Source of the DNA: DASQHM01 sp035632095
Lineage (GTDB): Bacteria; Pseudomonadota; Alphaproteobacteria; Ferrovibrionales; Ferrovibrionaceae
Assembly (NCBI GenBank): GCA_035632095.1
Contig: DASQHM010000131.1
Location: 1 to 32,254 of the forward strand
Direction of reading: 5' to 3'
Length of the DNA: 32,254 nt
The notes under the pieces were generated by a model. That model ran no database searches. It was not told where the DNA came from and saw only the letters and a list, made by a program, of their open reading frames with translations. Positions 8,977 through 15,320 of this stretch are shown here, piece by piece (position 1 is the first letter of the stretch; every line of letters begins with the position of its first letter). The position numbers and the translations under genes were made by a program.

Positions 8977-9870
8977 ATGGATTGGGACAAGCTCCGCATC
9001 TTTCATAGCGTGGCAGAGGCCGGCAGCTTCACGCACGCGGGCGAACAGCTCAATCTGAGCCAGTCCGCGGTGAGCCGGCAGATCAGCGCGCTCGAGGAAA
9101 GCCTCAAGACGCCGCTGTTTCATCGTCACGCGCGCGGCCTCATCCTGACCGAGCAGGGGGAATTGCTCTTCCGCACCGCGCACGAGGTTTTCGCCAAACT
9201 GGCCATGGCGGAGGCCATGCTGACCGACAGCAAGGACCGGCCGCGCGGGGAATTGAAGGTGACGACCACGGTCGGCTTCGGCTCGACATGGGTCGCGCCG
9301 CGGATCAAGGAATTCTCCGAGCTCTATCCCGACGTTTCGGTCAATCTGGTGCTGGACGACCACGAGCTCGACCTGTCGATGCGCGAGGCCGACGTGGCAT
9401 TGCGCATGCGCAAGCCGACGCAGCCGGACCTGGTGCAGCGCAAGCTGCTCACGGTGCATTACCACATCTATGCCGGCGCGGAATATTTGAAGCGCTACGG
9501 AACCCCGAAGGCGCTCGAAGACCTCAACAGCGGCCACCGCCTGATCACCTACGGCGAAGAAGCGCCGGCGCCGATCAGCGACGTGAATTGGCTGATGACC
9601 GCCGGCATGCCGCCCGGCCAGAAGCGCGACGCGACGCTGCAAGTAAACAACACCTTCGCCATCATGCTCGCGGTGGAAAGCAGTCTCGGTATCGCCGCGA
9701 TCCCCGACTACATGACTGAGGGCAATACGCGCATCGTCCGCATCCTCCCCGCCGTCGAAGGGCCGACGTTCGAAACCTACTTCGTCTATCCGGAAGAACT
9801 CCGGAACTCGAAGCGCATCGCGGTGTTTCGCGATTTCCTGGTGCGCAAGGTCGCCGACTGGCACTTCTGA
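8977..9870 (+). CDS. lsrB: LysR-family regulator, LsrB/VtlR type
   Basis: A 297-residue LysR regulator. The N-terminal winged HTH is DWDKLRIFHSVAEAGSFTHA followed by EQLNLSQSAVSRQISALEES; the effector-binding domain covers about residues 90-290. The sequence pattern and the position directly after trxB match LsrB (Sinorhizobium), which controls oxidative-stress and envelope genes, and VtlR (Brucella, Agrobacterium), which activates an AbcR sRNA and DUF1127 genes. The protein contains no cysteine at all, so it cannot sense redox state by its own thiols. No clear Shine-Dalgarno precedes the ATG at 8977. A structured sRNA candidate lies immediately downstream on the same strand. Confidence 0.88.
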   Translation: MDWDKLRIFHSVAEAGSFTHAGEQLNLSQSAVSRQISALEESLKTPLFHRHARGLILTEQGELLFRTAHEVFAKLAMAEAMLTDSKDRPRGELKVTTTVGFGSTWVAPRIKEFSELYPDVSVNLVLDDHELDLSMREADVALRMRKPTQPDLVQRKLLTVHYHIYAGAEYLKRYGTPKALEDLNSGHRLITYGEEAPAPISDVNWLMTAGMPPGQKRDATLQVNNTFAIMLAVESSLGIAAIPDYMTEGNTRIVRILPAVEGPTFETYFVYPEELRNSKRIAVFRDFLVRKVADWHF

Positions 9871-9969
9871 TCCCGCGGCGCGCCGACTTTCCAAGCCATG
9901 CGTGATCCGCATATCGGCGTTGTTATTGTTCCCGTGGAGAAATCGGTGGCACAGGCCTATTTATTCGAT

Positions 9970-9990
9970 AGGCGCGATGTTGCAATGCAC
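9970..9990 (+). promoter_or_regulatory. Candidate LysR-type operator upstream of the sRNA
   Basis: AGGCGCGAT (9970-9978) is followed by g and an imperfect inverted repeat TTGC-AAT-GCAC (9980-9990). A nearly identical arrangement lies upstream of the DUF1127 gene (27693-27714), where the inverted repeat TTGC-AGC-GCAA is perfect. The centre lies roughly 40 bp ahead of the inferred sRNA start, where a LysR activator would bind. Assignment to the adjacent LsrB/VtlR-type regulator is inference. Confidence 0.5.
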
Positions 9991-10021
9991 CATCGGGCAC
10001 GAGTTTCGGGTGTCATGCCCG

Positions 10022-10127
10022 AAAGTTGGTTTCGCGTGAACTCCCATTCGCGCGAAACCGTTTACGTCTCCCAGACGTGAAGCCTCCCTGTTAGACTGCC
10101 GGGCCCTAAAAAGCCCGGCATTTTTTT
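10022..10127 (+). ncRNA. Candidate trans-acting sRNA, AbcR (alpha-r15)-like
   Basis: Between the LsrB-type gene and the next convergent gene lies a compact series of hairpins. The first is a 13-bp stem (10028-10040 with 10047-10059, one G-T pair) closing a six-base loop that is exactly CTCCCA. The second is a 9-bp stem (10061-10069 with 10073-10081) whose tip again carries CTCCCA (10068-10073). A single-stranded CCTCCCT (10083-10089) follows, then an intrinsic terminator (10097-10127). C-rich anti-Shine-Dalgarno loops plus a terminator are the hallmark of AbcR-type riboregulators, which block ribosome sites of transporter mRNAs with Hfq. In Brucella abcR2 sits beside vtlR, as here. The 5' end is inferred. 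A 60-codon open frame (9898-10080) overlaps it but shows no family similarity. Confidence 0.7.
10097..10127 (+). terminator. Intrinsic terminator of the sRNA candidate
   Basis: A perfect 8-bp stem (tgccgggc 10097-10104, gcccggca 10113-10120) has an eight-base loop and seven consecutive T (10121-10127). It is the clearest Rho-independent terminator in the window. It lies 227 bp after the LysR stop and 58 bp before the 3' end of the convergent lipoprotein gene. Confidence 0.95.
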
Positions 10128-10184
10128 CAATGACTTAGGTGCGAGCGCGATGCCGCGCGATCGCTGGCCGCGCGGCTCCGAAGG

Positions 10185-10865
10185 CTATCTCGCGTCGGCC
10201 GGCCGTTGCGGCTTCTTCGGTGGCGGCGTCGCGGCCTGCTCCACCGGCTGCCACTGGCTCGCCCGGCGTTCCGCCACCCGCCAGTCGGCATCGCTTAGGC
10301 GTTCGTGCAGCAGTTGCTGCAGTTCCGGATCGATCTGAACCGGGCCCACCACGCTCCGCATGGGATTGCGCTGCAGAACGAGGAACCATTTGCCGGCTTC
10401 GGCCGGATCGGCGGCAACACCTGTCCCGTCGAGGGCCAGCCGCGCCGCTTCCTCTTGCGCCTTCGGCACGTTCGAATTCGCCGCCTTCAGAATCCATCCC
10501 GCGCCGGTTTCGCGCATCTTCGAGGCGCTTTCGGCCGGCACAGCGGTCTTGGCCCGGTCCAGGTAGCATTCGCCGAGCTGAAGTTGCGCCACCTCGTTTC
10601 CCTTGCCGCTCGCGGCGAACGGCTCGAACAGGGGCATGGCGCGCACGCAATCGCCTTCCGCCTTGTATCGCAGCGCCTGTTCGTAGCGATTTGCTTGCGC
10701 CGTCGCCGGATCGGGCGGCCTCGGCTTGCGGCCGGAGAGAAGATTGCCGGCGGAATCGACTGTGTCGCACGCCGCCAACAGAACCAGCAACGACAGGGCA
10801 GCGCCCAGACGCCCGCTCCAGCAACGACGCGCCGGGCCGAATGCGATGCGCAGGCGCCGGTCCAT
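10185..10865 (-). CDS. Small lipoprotein with TPR/Sel1-like helical region
   Basis: A 226-residue protein of unknown function. The N-terminus is basic and hydrophobic with a lipobox, LLVLLAAC, placing the lipidated Cys at residue 33. The +2 residue is Asp, which in enterobacteria favours retention in the inner membrane. The mature part has an alanine-rich repeat-like helical region (QALRYKAEGDCVRAMPLFEP, EVAQLQLGECYLDRAK, AQEEAARLALDGTGVAADPA) resembling Sel1/TPR repeats. It ends in a Pro/Lys-rich tail (TPPPKKPQRPADAR). It lies 132 bp downstream of the PLD-family gene on the same strand and may share its transcript. The overlapping frame from 10899 is a shadow. Confidence 0.75.
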   Translation of the reverse strand: MDRRLRIAFGPARRCWSGRLGAALSLLVLLAACDTVDSAGNLLSGRKPRPPDPATAQANRYEQALRYKAEGDCVRAMPLFEPFAASGKGNEVAQLQLGECYLDRAKTAVPAESASKMRETGAGWILKAANSNVPKAQEEAARLALDGTGVAADPAEAGKWFLVLQRNPMRSVVGPVQIDPELQQLLHERLSDADWRVAERRASQWQPVEQAATPPPKKPQRPADAR

Positions 10866-10997
10866 GCGGCCACTCTACCATCCTCCACCTGCGATCCATC
10901 GGCGCGTTTGCAAACTCCGCCGGCGGTCATGCGGTCTTCGGCAATGAGACCGGCGGCAAGGGAGCCAATTGGTTTCCCTGGCATCCCGCCGCACCGC

Positions 10998-12428
10998 CTA
11001 GAGCCAGTATTCCCAGACCGGCGAGATCATTTCCTTGAGCCGCTCGGCCAAGGGCCGGTTGTTCCAATCCGCCGGATCGATCTGCTTGGCGCGGGCGAAA
11101 TCGGACTCGAACATGGCCTCCGTCGCGGCGGCGGTTTCGCGGCCGAGCACGACCGCATCCACTTCGTTGTTGAACACCACGCTGCGGCGGTCGAAGTTCG
11201 AGGAACCCACGGATGTCCAAACACCATCAATCGCCGCGACTTTGGAATGCAGCGTGGCGCCTTCTACCTCGTAGATCTTCACGCCGGCTTCGAGCAGATC
11301 GGAATAGTGCGATCGTCCGACATACAGGGCATCCTGGGAATCGCTCTGGCTCGGAAGCAGCAGCCGCACGTCGACGCCGCGCCGGGCTGCCGCGATCAGA
11401 TCTTCGAGAGCCTGGTGCGTCGGCACGAAATAGCCTTCTGCCAGCCAGATGCGCGACTCGGCGTTGCGGATCGCCGACAGGAGCGCGGCATAAAACAGCG
11501 GCAACGGCGTTTCCGGATCGCTGCCGATGATCTGCACCACCTGCTGGCCCTTCGCTTCGATCGCCAGCGGGGAACTGGCGGCGTCGAGCGGTGGCCCCTT
11601 CTGCGCCGTCCAGGTGGCAAGAAAGAGCAAATGAAGCTCCTTCACTGCGGGGCCCTCGATTTCGAGATCGGTGTCGCGCCATACATCGGGGGCCGGCGGC
11701 GGGCGCTTGTCGGGCCGCACTGCGGGGCCGGCGGGCGTCGGTGGCACGCCGGTATAGACGGCGCTGAGGTTGACGCCGCCCGCGATGCCGATGCGTCCGT
11801 CGACCACGAGGATCTTGCGGTGATCGCGATGGTTCGCCGAGGCGTCGACCGTCACCGCCGTGAGGTTGACCGGATTGAACTCCACCAGCTTCACCCCGGC
11901 CTTGGTGAGCTTGGCGAAGACGTCGCGTGGCGTCTCGCCTGAACCGATGCCGTCATAGATCAGGTTCACGCTGACGCCGGCACGGGCCTTGGCGGACAGC
12001 AAATCGACGATATGGACGCCCTCGTACACAACGTCTTCGAAAGTGAAGTATTCGAGATTGATGTGGTCGCGCGCACTTTGGATCGCGCCGAACATGGCGG
12101 CGAGCGTTGCCGTGCCGTCGCGAAGCAACGTCACCCGGTTTCCGGTGGTAAGCGGGCTGTCGCCGAATGCACCTTCGATGGCGATATGGCGTTCCAGAAC
12201 GCCCGCGTTCTTGCCTTCCTGCGTCAGGCGCGTGATGACGGCGCGGCTCTGCGCGTCCGTCAGCGGCCCGCGCGGCCCGACGATCTGCGCAGGGGCATTG
12301 GCCGAAACCGGAGCGTCGATCGCATCATCCACGTCGGGCACGGCGGTGCAGGCGGCGAGAGCCACCAGCAACACGATCCGGGCCAGAGGGCAGCGCGGCT
12401 TTGTGCCGGAAGATGCGGTGGTCGCCAT
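10998..12428 (-). CDS. PLD-family cardiolipin synthase-like lipoprotein
   Basis: A 476-residue phospholipase D superfamily protein with two HKD catalytic motifs: H203-x-K205-x4-D210 (DHRKILVVDGRIGIAGGVN) and H394-x-K396-x4-D401 (LHSKVAAIDGVWTSVGSSNF). This pair, and the SPVWEYWL terminus, fit bacterial cardiolipin synthases, which join two phosphatidylglycerols or phosphatidylglycerol and phosphatidylethanolamine. The N-terminus is unusual: instead of membrane hairpins it has a lipobox (LLVALAAC, Cys27 from this start, Thr at +2), so the enzyme is probably a periplasm-facing lipoprotein. The ATG at 12428 gives a compact signal peptide; an ATG at 12473 would add 15 residues. Neither has a strong ribosome site. 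Confidence 0.88.
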   Translation of the reverse strand: MATTASSGTKPRCPLARIVLLVALAACTAVPDVDDAIDAPVSANAPAQIVGPRGPLTDAQSRAVITRLTQEGKNAGVLERHIAIEGAFGDSPLTTGNRVTLLRDGTATLAAMFGAIQSARDHINLEYFTFEDVVYEGVHIVDLLSAKARAGVSVNLIYDGIGSGETPRDVFAKLTKAGVKLVEFNPVNLTAVTVDASANHRDHRKILVVDGRIGIAGGVNLSAVYTGVPPTPAGPAVRPDKRPPPAPDVWRDTDLEIEGPAVKELHLLFLATWTAQKGPPLDAASSPLAIEAKGQQVVQIIGSDPETPLPLFYAALLSAIRNAESRIWLAEGYFVPTHQALEDLIAAARRGVDVRLLLPSQSDSQDALYVGRSHYSDLLEAGVKIYEVEGATLHSKVAAIDGVWTSVGSSNFDRRSVVFNNEVDAVVLGRETAAATEAMFESDFARAKQIDPADWNNRPLAERLKEMISPVWEYWL

Positions 12429-12990
12429 GCCGGCAACTTCACGTCGGATTGGGATACGGACGCGATGCTGCATTGGAGCAATTCGGTTGGTTGCGATCGA
12501 GCATGCCGAAAGTCTGTGGCGAATTTGAGCCGACCCGATCCGGTGCCACCGGGGCCGGGCACGCCTATCTGCGGTCGCACTTCGCGCGAGCCACGAGATC
12601 CAGTTCGACCGGGGCGCGAATATGTCGGTTTGTTGGCGCGTTTGGGCACCGCGCCGGTCTTTGGGGCTTTGACGAAGCGACAGTGAAGGCTGGCCCGGCG
12701 ACGCGATCCGGCGGGGCGAATCCTCGGAAAATATTCCATCAGCTTTGTCGAAAAATTGCGTAAAATTTTAGATAAAATGAAGTACATCCTAAATATTCAT
12801 TTTGGAATTAAAGACTTGGATGTGTTCATAATAAGCTCACAGATCGCCAATTATTTCTTCATATCCGACGAATATTAATCTTGTATTCCGCTCAAAGCCG
12901 ATGTTGACTTGCGGTCCGCACGAGATGCGATCCGACCGGTTCCGGAGGTCTCGCGCGACACGGGGCAACATCACCTGGCGGAGAGACCTC
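12429..12990 (+). promoter_or_regulatory. Gene-free stretch with AT-rich regulatory region for the pilin
   Basis: No convincing gene lies in these 562 bases. The first 290 are GC-rich with only shadow frames. From about 12725 to 12890 the DNA is strikingly AT-rich compared with the rest of the window. It contains an inverted repeat gaata-N9-tattc (12870-12874, 12884-12888) and one perfect half of a CtrA-like box (ttaa at 12875, N7, ttcc). A weak sigma70-like pair TTGACT (12904-12909) and TGCGAT (12926-12931, spacing 16) follows, about 60 bp before the pilin start. The stretch probably holds the pilin promoter, an AT-rich regulator site, and the PLD promoter on the other strand. Confidence 0.45.
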
Positions 12991-13215
12991 ATGCATCAGT
13001 TCCTGCTCACGGCAATCGACTTCAAGGCGACGGCTTTCCTCGGGCGGATCAAGCGCGACACGTCCGGTGTGACGGCCATCGAGTACGGTTTGATCGCCGG
13101 GGCCATCGCGGTCGCCATCCTCGTGGCCGTGGTGGCGCTGGGCTCGGACGTCGGCAACACCTTTACGGCGGTCGGCAACGCCCTCAATTCGACGGCGGGC
13201 GGCTCTTCGAACTAG
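12991..13215 (+). CDS. Flp/Fap-type pilin subunit (orphan)
   Basis: A 74-residue type IVb prepilin of Tad pili. The basic leader ends RDTSG and the cleavage site G26|V27 is followed by TAIEY, giving Glu at +5 and Tyr at +6 as required by the TadV/CpaA peptidase. A single hydrophobic helix follows (GLIAGAIAVAILVAVVAL), then a short Gly/Ser/Asn-rich tail. Length and layout are normal. The ATG at 12991 has a GGAGAG ribosome site. No cpa/tad assembly gene lies in the window, so the subunit depends on a locus elsewhere or is a spare pilin. It is preceded by an AT-rich region and followed by a strong hairpin. Confidence 0.95.
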   Translation: MHQFLLTAIDFKATAFLGRIKRDTSGVTAIEYGLIAGAIAVAILVAVVALGSDVGNTFTAVGNALNSTAGGSSN

Positions 13216-13232
13216 CGCCGATCAACATGCGC

Positions 13233-13268
13233 CGGCGCCGGCGGGGTTCCGTTCCCCCACCGGCGCCG
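13233..13268 (+). terminator. Very stable hairpin after the pilin gene
   Basis: A 9-bp perfect stem (cggcgccgg 13233-13241, ccggcgccg 13260-13268) has an inner GGGG/CCCC helix (13243-13246, 13254-13257). It starts 18 bp after the pilin stop and ends 23 bp before the next start. There is no T run, so it is more likely a 3'-end stabiliser or a partial terminator that gives high pilin mRNA and low downstream expression. Confidence 0.5.
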
Positions 13269-13291
13269 TCACCTGTCAAGAAAGGTCAGCC

Positions 13292-13504
13292 ATGCGCAAG
13301 CGTCCCGAAGACAAGCACCACATTCCCGACGAGAGCGTATCGCTCGCGCTCGCGCTGGAGTGCTGCCTCGATGCAGCGACCACGATCAACGCCGTCTTGA
13401 GCGAGGATTGCGAAGACGAACTGGTCGACATGAACGAAGAGCCGCAGGCGGCCTCGGCGCCCGTTGCGCGGCCAAGCTTCGGCAAGCGCCGCACGTCGGC
13501 CTAG
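13292..13504 (+). CDS. Small acidic protein of unknown function
   Basis: A 70-residue open frame starting MRKRPEDKHHIPDESVSLAL. It follows the pilin by 76 bp and has an AAAGGT purine run seven bases before the ATG. The middle is acidic with three cysteines (ECCLDAATTINAVLSEDCED) and the tail is basic (RPSFGKRRTSA). There is no signal peptide or membrane helix. I do not recognise a family. The ribosome site, position and biased composition make it a plausible gene. It might be an accessory to the pilin, but that is only positional. Confidence 0.5.
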   Translation: MRKRPEDKHHIPDESVSLALALECCLDAATTINAVLSEDCEDELVDMNEEPQAASAPVARPSFGKRRTSA

Positions 13505-13518
13505 GCCTTTCCCGAGAT

Positions 13519-14175
13519 TCAGTCCACCAGCAGCGCGGGAAGCTCATCCATATCGAAAAAGAGGCGTGCGCCCACAGCCGCCAATCCAACCTTGTCGGCA
13601 TGGGCCGCGCCTGCGTAGGCGAAGACCCGCATCGCGGCCGCGTTGCCCGCTTCGGCGCCCGGCACCGCGTCCTCGATCACCGCGCAGCGCGCCGGGTCAT
13701 GACCCATCCGCGCGGCCGCATGCAGGAACAAGTCCGGATGCGGCTTGCCGCGTGCGACTTCGGAAGCGCTGAACAAGCGCCCATCGAAGTGCGGCAACAG
13801 GCCGGTCAGCCGTAATGACAGTCGGATCTTCTCGGGCGCGCTCGACGATGCGACGCAGGTCGGCAGCGTGATGCGCGCCAGCGCATCGCGAACGCCCCGC
13901 ACCGGCCGCAGTTCGCTCTCGAAGGCGCGCATCGTGTCCGACTGCAATCTGGCGATGAAATCCGGCGGTAACCTTAGTCCGTGCCGCCGTTCGAGAAGCG
14001 CCACGCACGACGGCAGAGAACGCCCGGCCAGGTCGCGCAAGGCCTCTTCCAAGGTCGTGACGATGCCGTGCCGCGCCAGATGCTCGACGAAAATGCGATT
14101 GGCGATCGGCTCGGAATCGACCAGCACGCCGTCGCAGTCGAATATGACCAGGTCGAAGCTCACCCGCGCCCGCAA
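13519..14175 (-). CDS. HAD-superfamily hydrolase (beta-phosphoglucomutase/phosphatase type)
   Basis: A 218-residue HAD phosphatase of subfamily I. Motif I is FDCDGVLVDSEP with nucleophile Asp13 and acid/base Asp15. Motif II is the Ser-rich CVASSSAPEK, motif III the Lys in VARGKPHPDLFL, and motif IV the acidic VIEDAVPGAEAG. The alpha-helical cap lies between residues about 20 and 90. This layout fits sugar-phosphate phosphatases such as YieH or beta-phosphoglucomutases; the substrate cannot be read. It follows msrP by 27 bp on the same strand and is likely co-transcribed with it. Confidence 0.9.
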   Translation of the reverse strand: MRARVSFDLVIFDCDGVLVDSEPIANRIFVEHLARHGIVTTLEEALRDLAGRSLPSCVALLERRHGLRLPPDFIARLQSDTMRAFESELRPVRGVRDALARITLPTCVASSSAPEKIRLSLRLTGLLPHFDGRLFSASEVARGKPHPDLFLHAAARMGHDPARCAVIEDAVPGAEAGNAAAMRVFAYAGAAHADKVGLAAVGARLFFDMDELPALLVD

Positions 14176-14202
14176 TTCAAGCGATAGCGCGTCGCGCAGC
14201 GC

Positions 14203-15180
14203 TCACATGTAAAGCTTTTCGCCCTGCAGGTTGTCATAGAGGGAAGCCACGAATTCGCCGTAGCCGTTATAGAGTTGCGTCGGCACGCGCTCGCCGGTGC
14301 CGAGCACTTCCTCGGTGGCTTGGCTCCAGCGCGGATGCGGAACCTTCGGATTGATGTTGGCCCAGAAGCCGTATTCACTGCCCTGCACTTCCTCCCAGAA
14401 CGTCTTGGGACGCTTGTCGGTGAAGGTGAACCGCGCGATCGACTTGACCGACTTGAAACCGTACTTCCACGGCGTGGTGAGCCGGAGCGGCGCGCCGTTC
14501 TGCTTCGGGATCGGCTTGCCGTAGGCGCCCGTCGCAATGAAGGCGACGTCGTTGGTGGCCTCGGCCATGGTCAGGCCTTCGTTGTAGGGCCAGGGATACC
14601 AGCTCTGTTTCTGCCCCGGCGCCATGGCGGGGTTCTGGAACGTTTGCATCTGCAGATAGGTCGCCGATGCCAGCGGCTTGGAATACTCCACCAGCGCCTT
14701 GAGCGGGAAGCCTTCCCACGGAACCGCTATGGACCAGGCTTCGACGCAGCGATGACGATAAAGGCGCTCTTCCAGCGGCATGGATTTGATCAGCGTGTCG
14801 AAGTCGACGGTGATCGGCTTCTCCACCATGCCGTCGATGGTGACCGTCCAGGGGCGAATCTTTAGCTGCTGCGCGTCCTGCCAGATCTGCTTCTGCGATC
14901 CGTATTCGTAGTAGTTGTTGTAGCGCGTCACGAATTTCTCGTCGGTGATCGGCCGGTCCAGCGTGTAACGCTCATTGCGCTTGGCGGGATAGAGGCCAGC
15001 CGTCGGGTCGGCCGCGTCGTCCGCCGCCTCTGCCGGGTGCAGCAACGCGCTCGCGCCAAGACCCGCGGCAATGCCGCCGAGCCCAAGCCCGGCGAGCAAT
15101 GCCCGGCGATTGAGGAACACCTGCTCGGGCGTCGCTTGCGACTCCGGCAGCTCCCAGCCCTTCCGGCGCTTGATCAGCAT
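14203..15180 (-). CDS. msrP: Protein-methionine-sulfoxide reductase catalytic subunit MsrP
   Basis: A 325-residue periplasmic molybdenum enzyme that repairs oxidised methionines in envelope proteins. It has a Tat signal with twin arginines at 25-26 (LNRRALLAGLGLGGIAAGLG) and is exported folded with its molybdopterin cofactor. The Mo-ligand Cys is at 145 in YRHRCVEAWSIAVPWEGFPL. Other family motifs are YNNYYEYGSQKQIW, APLRLTTPWKYGFKSVKSIA and the C-terminal VPTQLYNGYGEFVASLY. The ATG at 15180 has an excellent GGAGGT ribosome site; upstream frame to 15258 is unconserved. MsrP normally takes electrons from the membrane haem protein MsrQ, usually encoded alongside, but no msrQ is next to it here. 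Confidence 0.96.
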   Translation of the reverse strand: MLIKRRKGWELPESQATPEQVFLNRRALLAGLGLGGIAAGLGASALLHPAEAADDAADPTAGLYPAKRNERYTLDRPITDEKFVTRYNNYYEYGSQKQIWQDAQQLKIRPWTVTIDGMVEKPITVDFDTLIKSMPLEERLYRHRCVEAWSIAVPWEGFPLKALVEYSKPLASATYLQMQTFQNPAMAPGQKQSWYPWPYNEGLTMAEATNDVAFIATGAYGKPIPKQNGAPLRLTTPWKYGFKSVKSIARFTFTDKRPKTFWEEVQGSEYGFWANINPKVPHPRWSQATEEVLGTGERVPTQLYNGYGEFVASLYDNLQGEKLYM

Positions 15181-15226
15181 GGCGGACCTCCAGACGGAAA
15201 TATGGCGCGCGGCGCGCCGGCCAAGA

Positions 15227-15250
15227 GATAGGTATGCGCCTATCGGCGCA
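15227..15250 (-). promoter_or_regulatory. Two mutually exclusive hairpins ahead of msrP
   Basis: Two perfect 6-bp stems overlap: gatagg 15227-15232 with cctatc 15239-15244, and tgcgcc 15235-15240 with ggcgca 15245-15250. They share bases, so only one can form at a time. The element lies 47-70 bp upstream of the msrP start. It could be a leader switch, a protein-binding palindrome, or chance in GC-rich DNA. Confidence 0.3.
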
Positions 15251-15320
15251 CAAATCAACAGGCCGTGAGAGGACCGTGTTGTCGCCGGCGCAGCGACCTA
15301 ACCGTTCGCCTCGGCCATCG

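Noticed and set aside
9898..10080. A 60-codon open frame between the LsrB-type gene and the terminator
   Set aside because: It runs through both CTCCCA hairpins of the sRNA candidate, has no ribosome site and no recognisable domain. The structure explains the region better.
10135..10899. A longer 254-codon frame overlapping the small lipoprotein gene
   Set aside because: It lacks the lipobox and gives an Arg/Gly-rich product. The frame from 10865 has a clear lipoprotein signal and helical repeats.
12260..12787. A minus-strand frame entering the AT-rich region (starts MYFILSKILRNF)
   Set aside because: Its hydrophobic-looking start comes from AT-rich DNA; the rest is antisense-like and overlaps the PLD gene in another frame.
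12875..12889. CtrA binding site (TTAA-N7-TTAA) ahead of the pilin
   Set aside because: Only one half is perfect; the other reads TTCC. Kept as a hint within the regulatory region, not called as a site.
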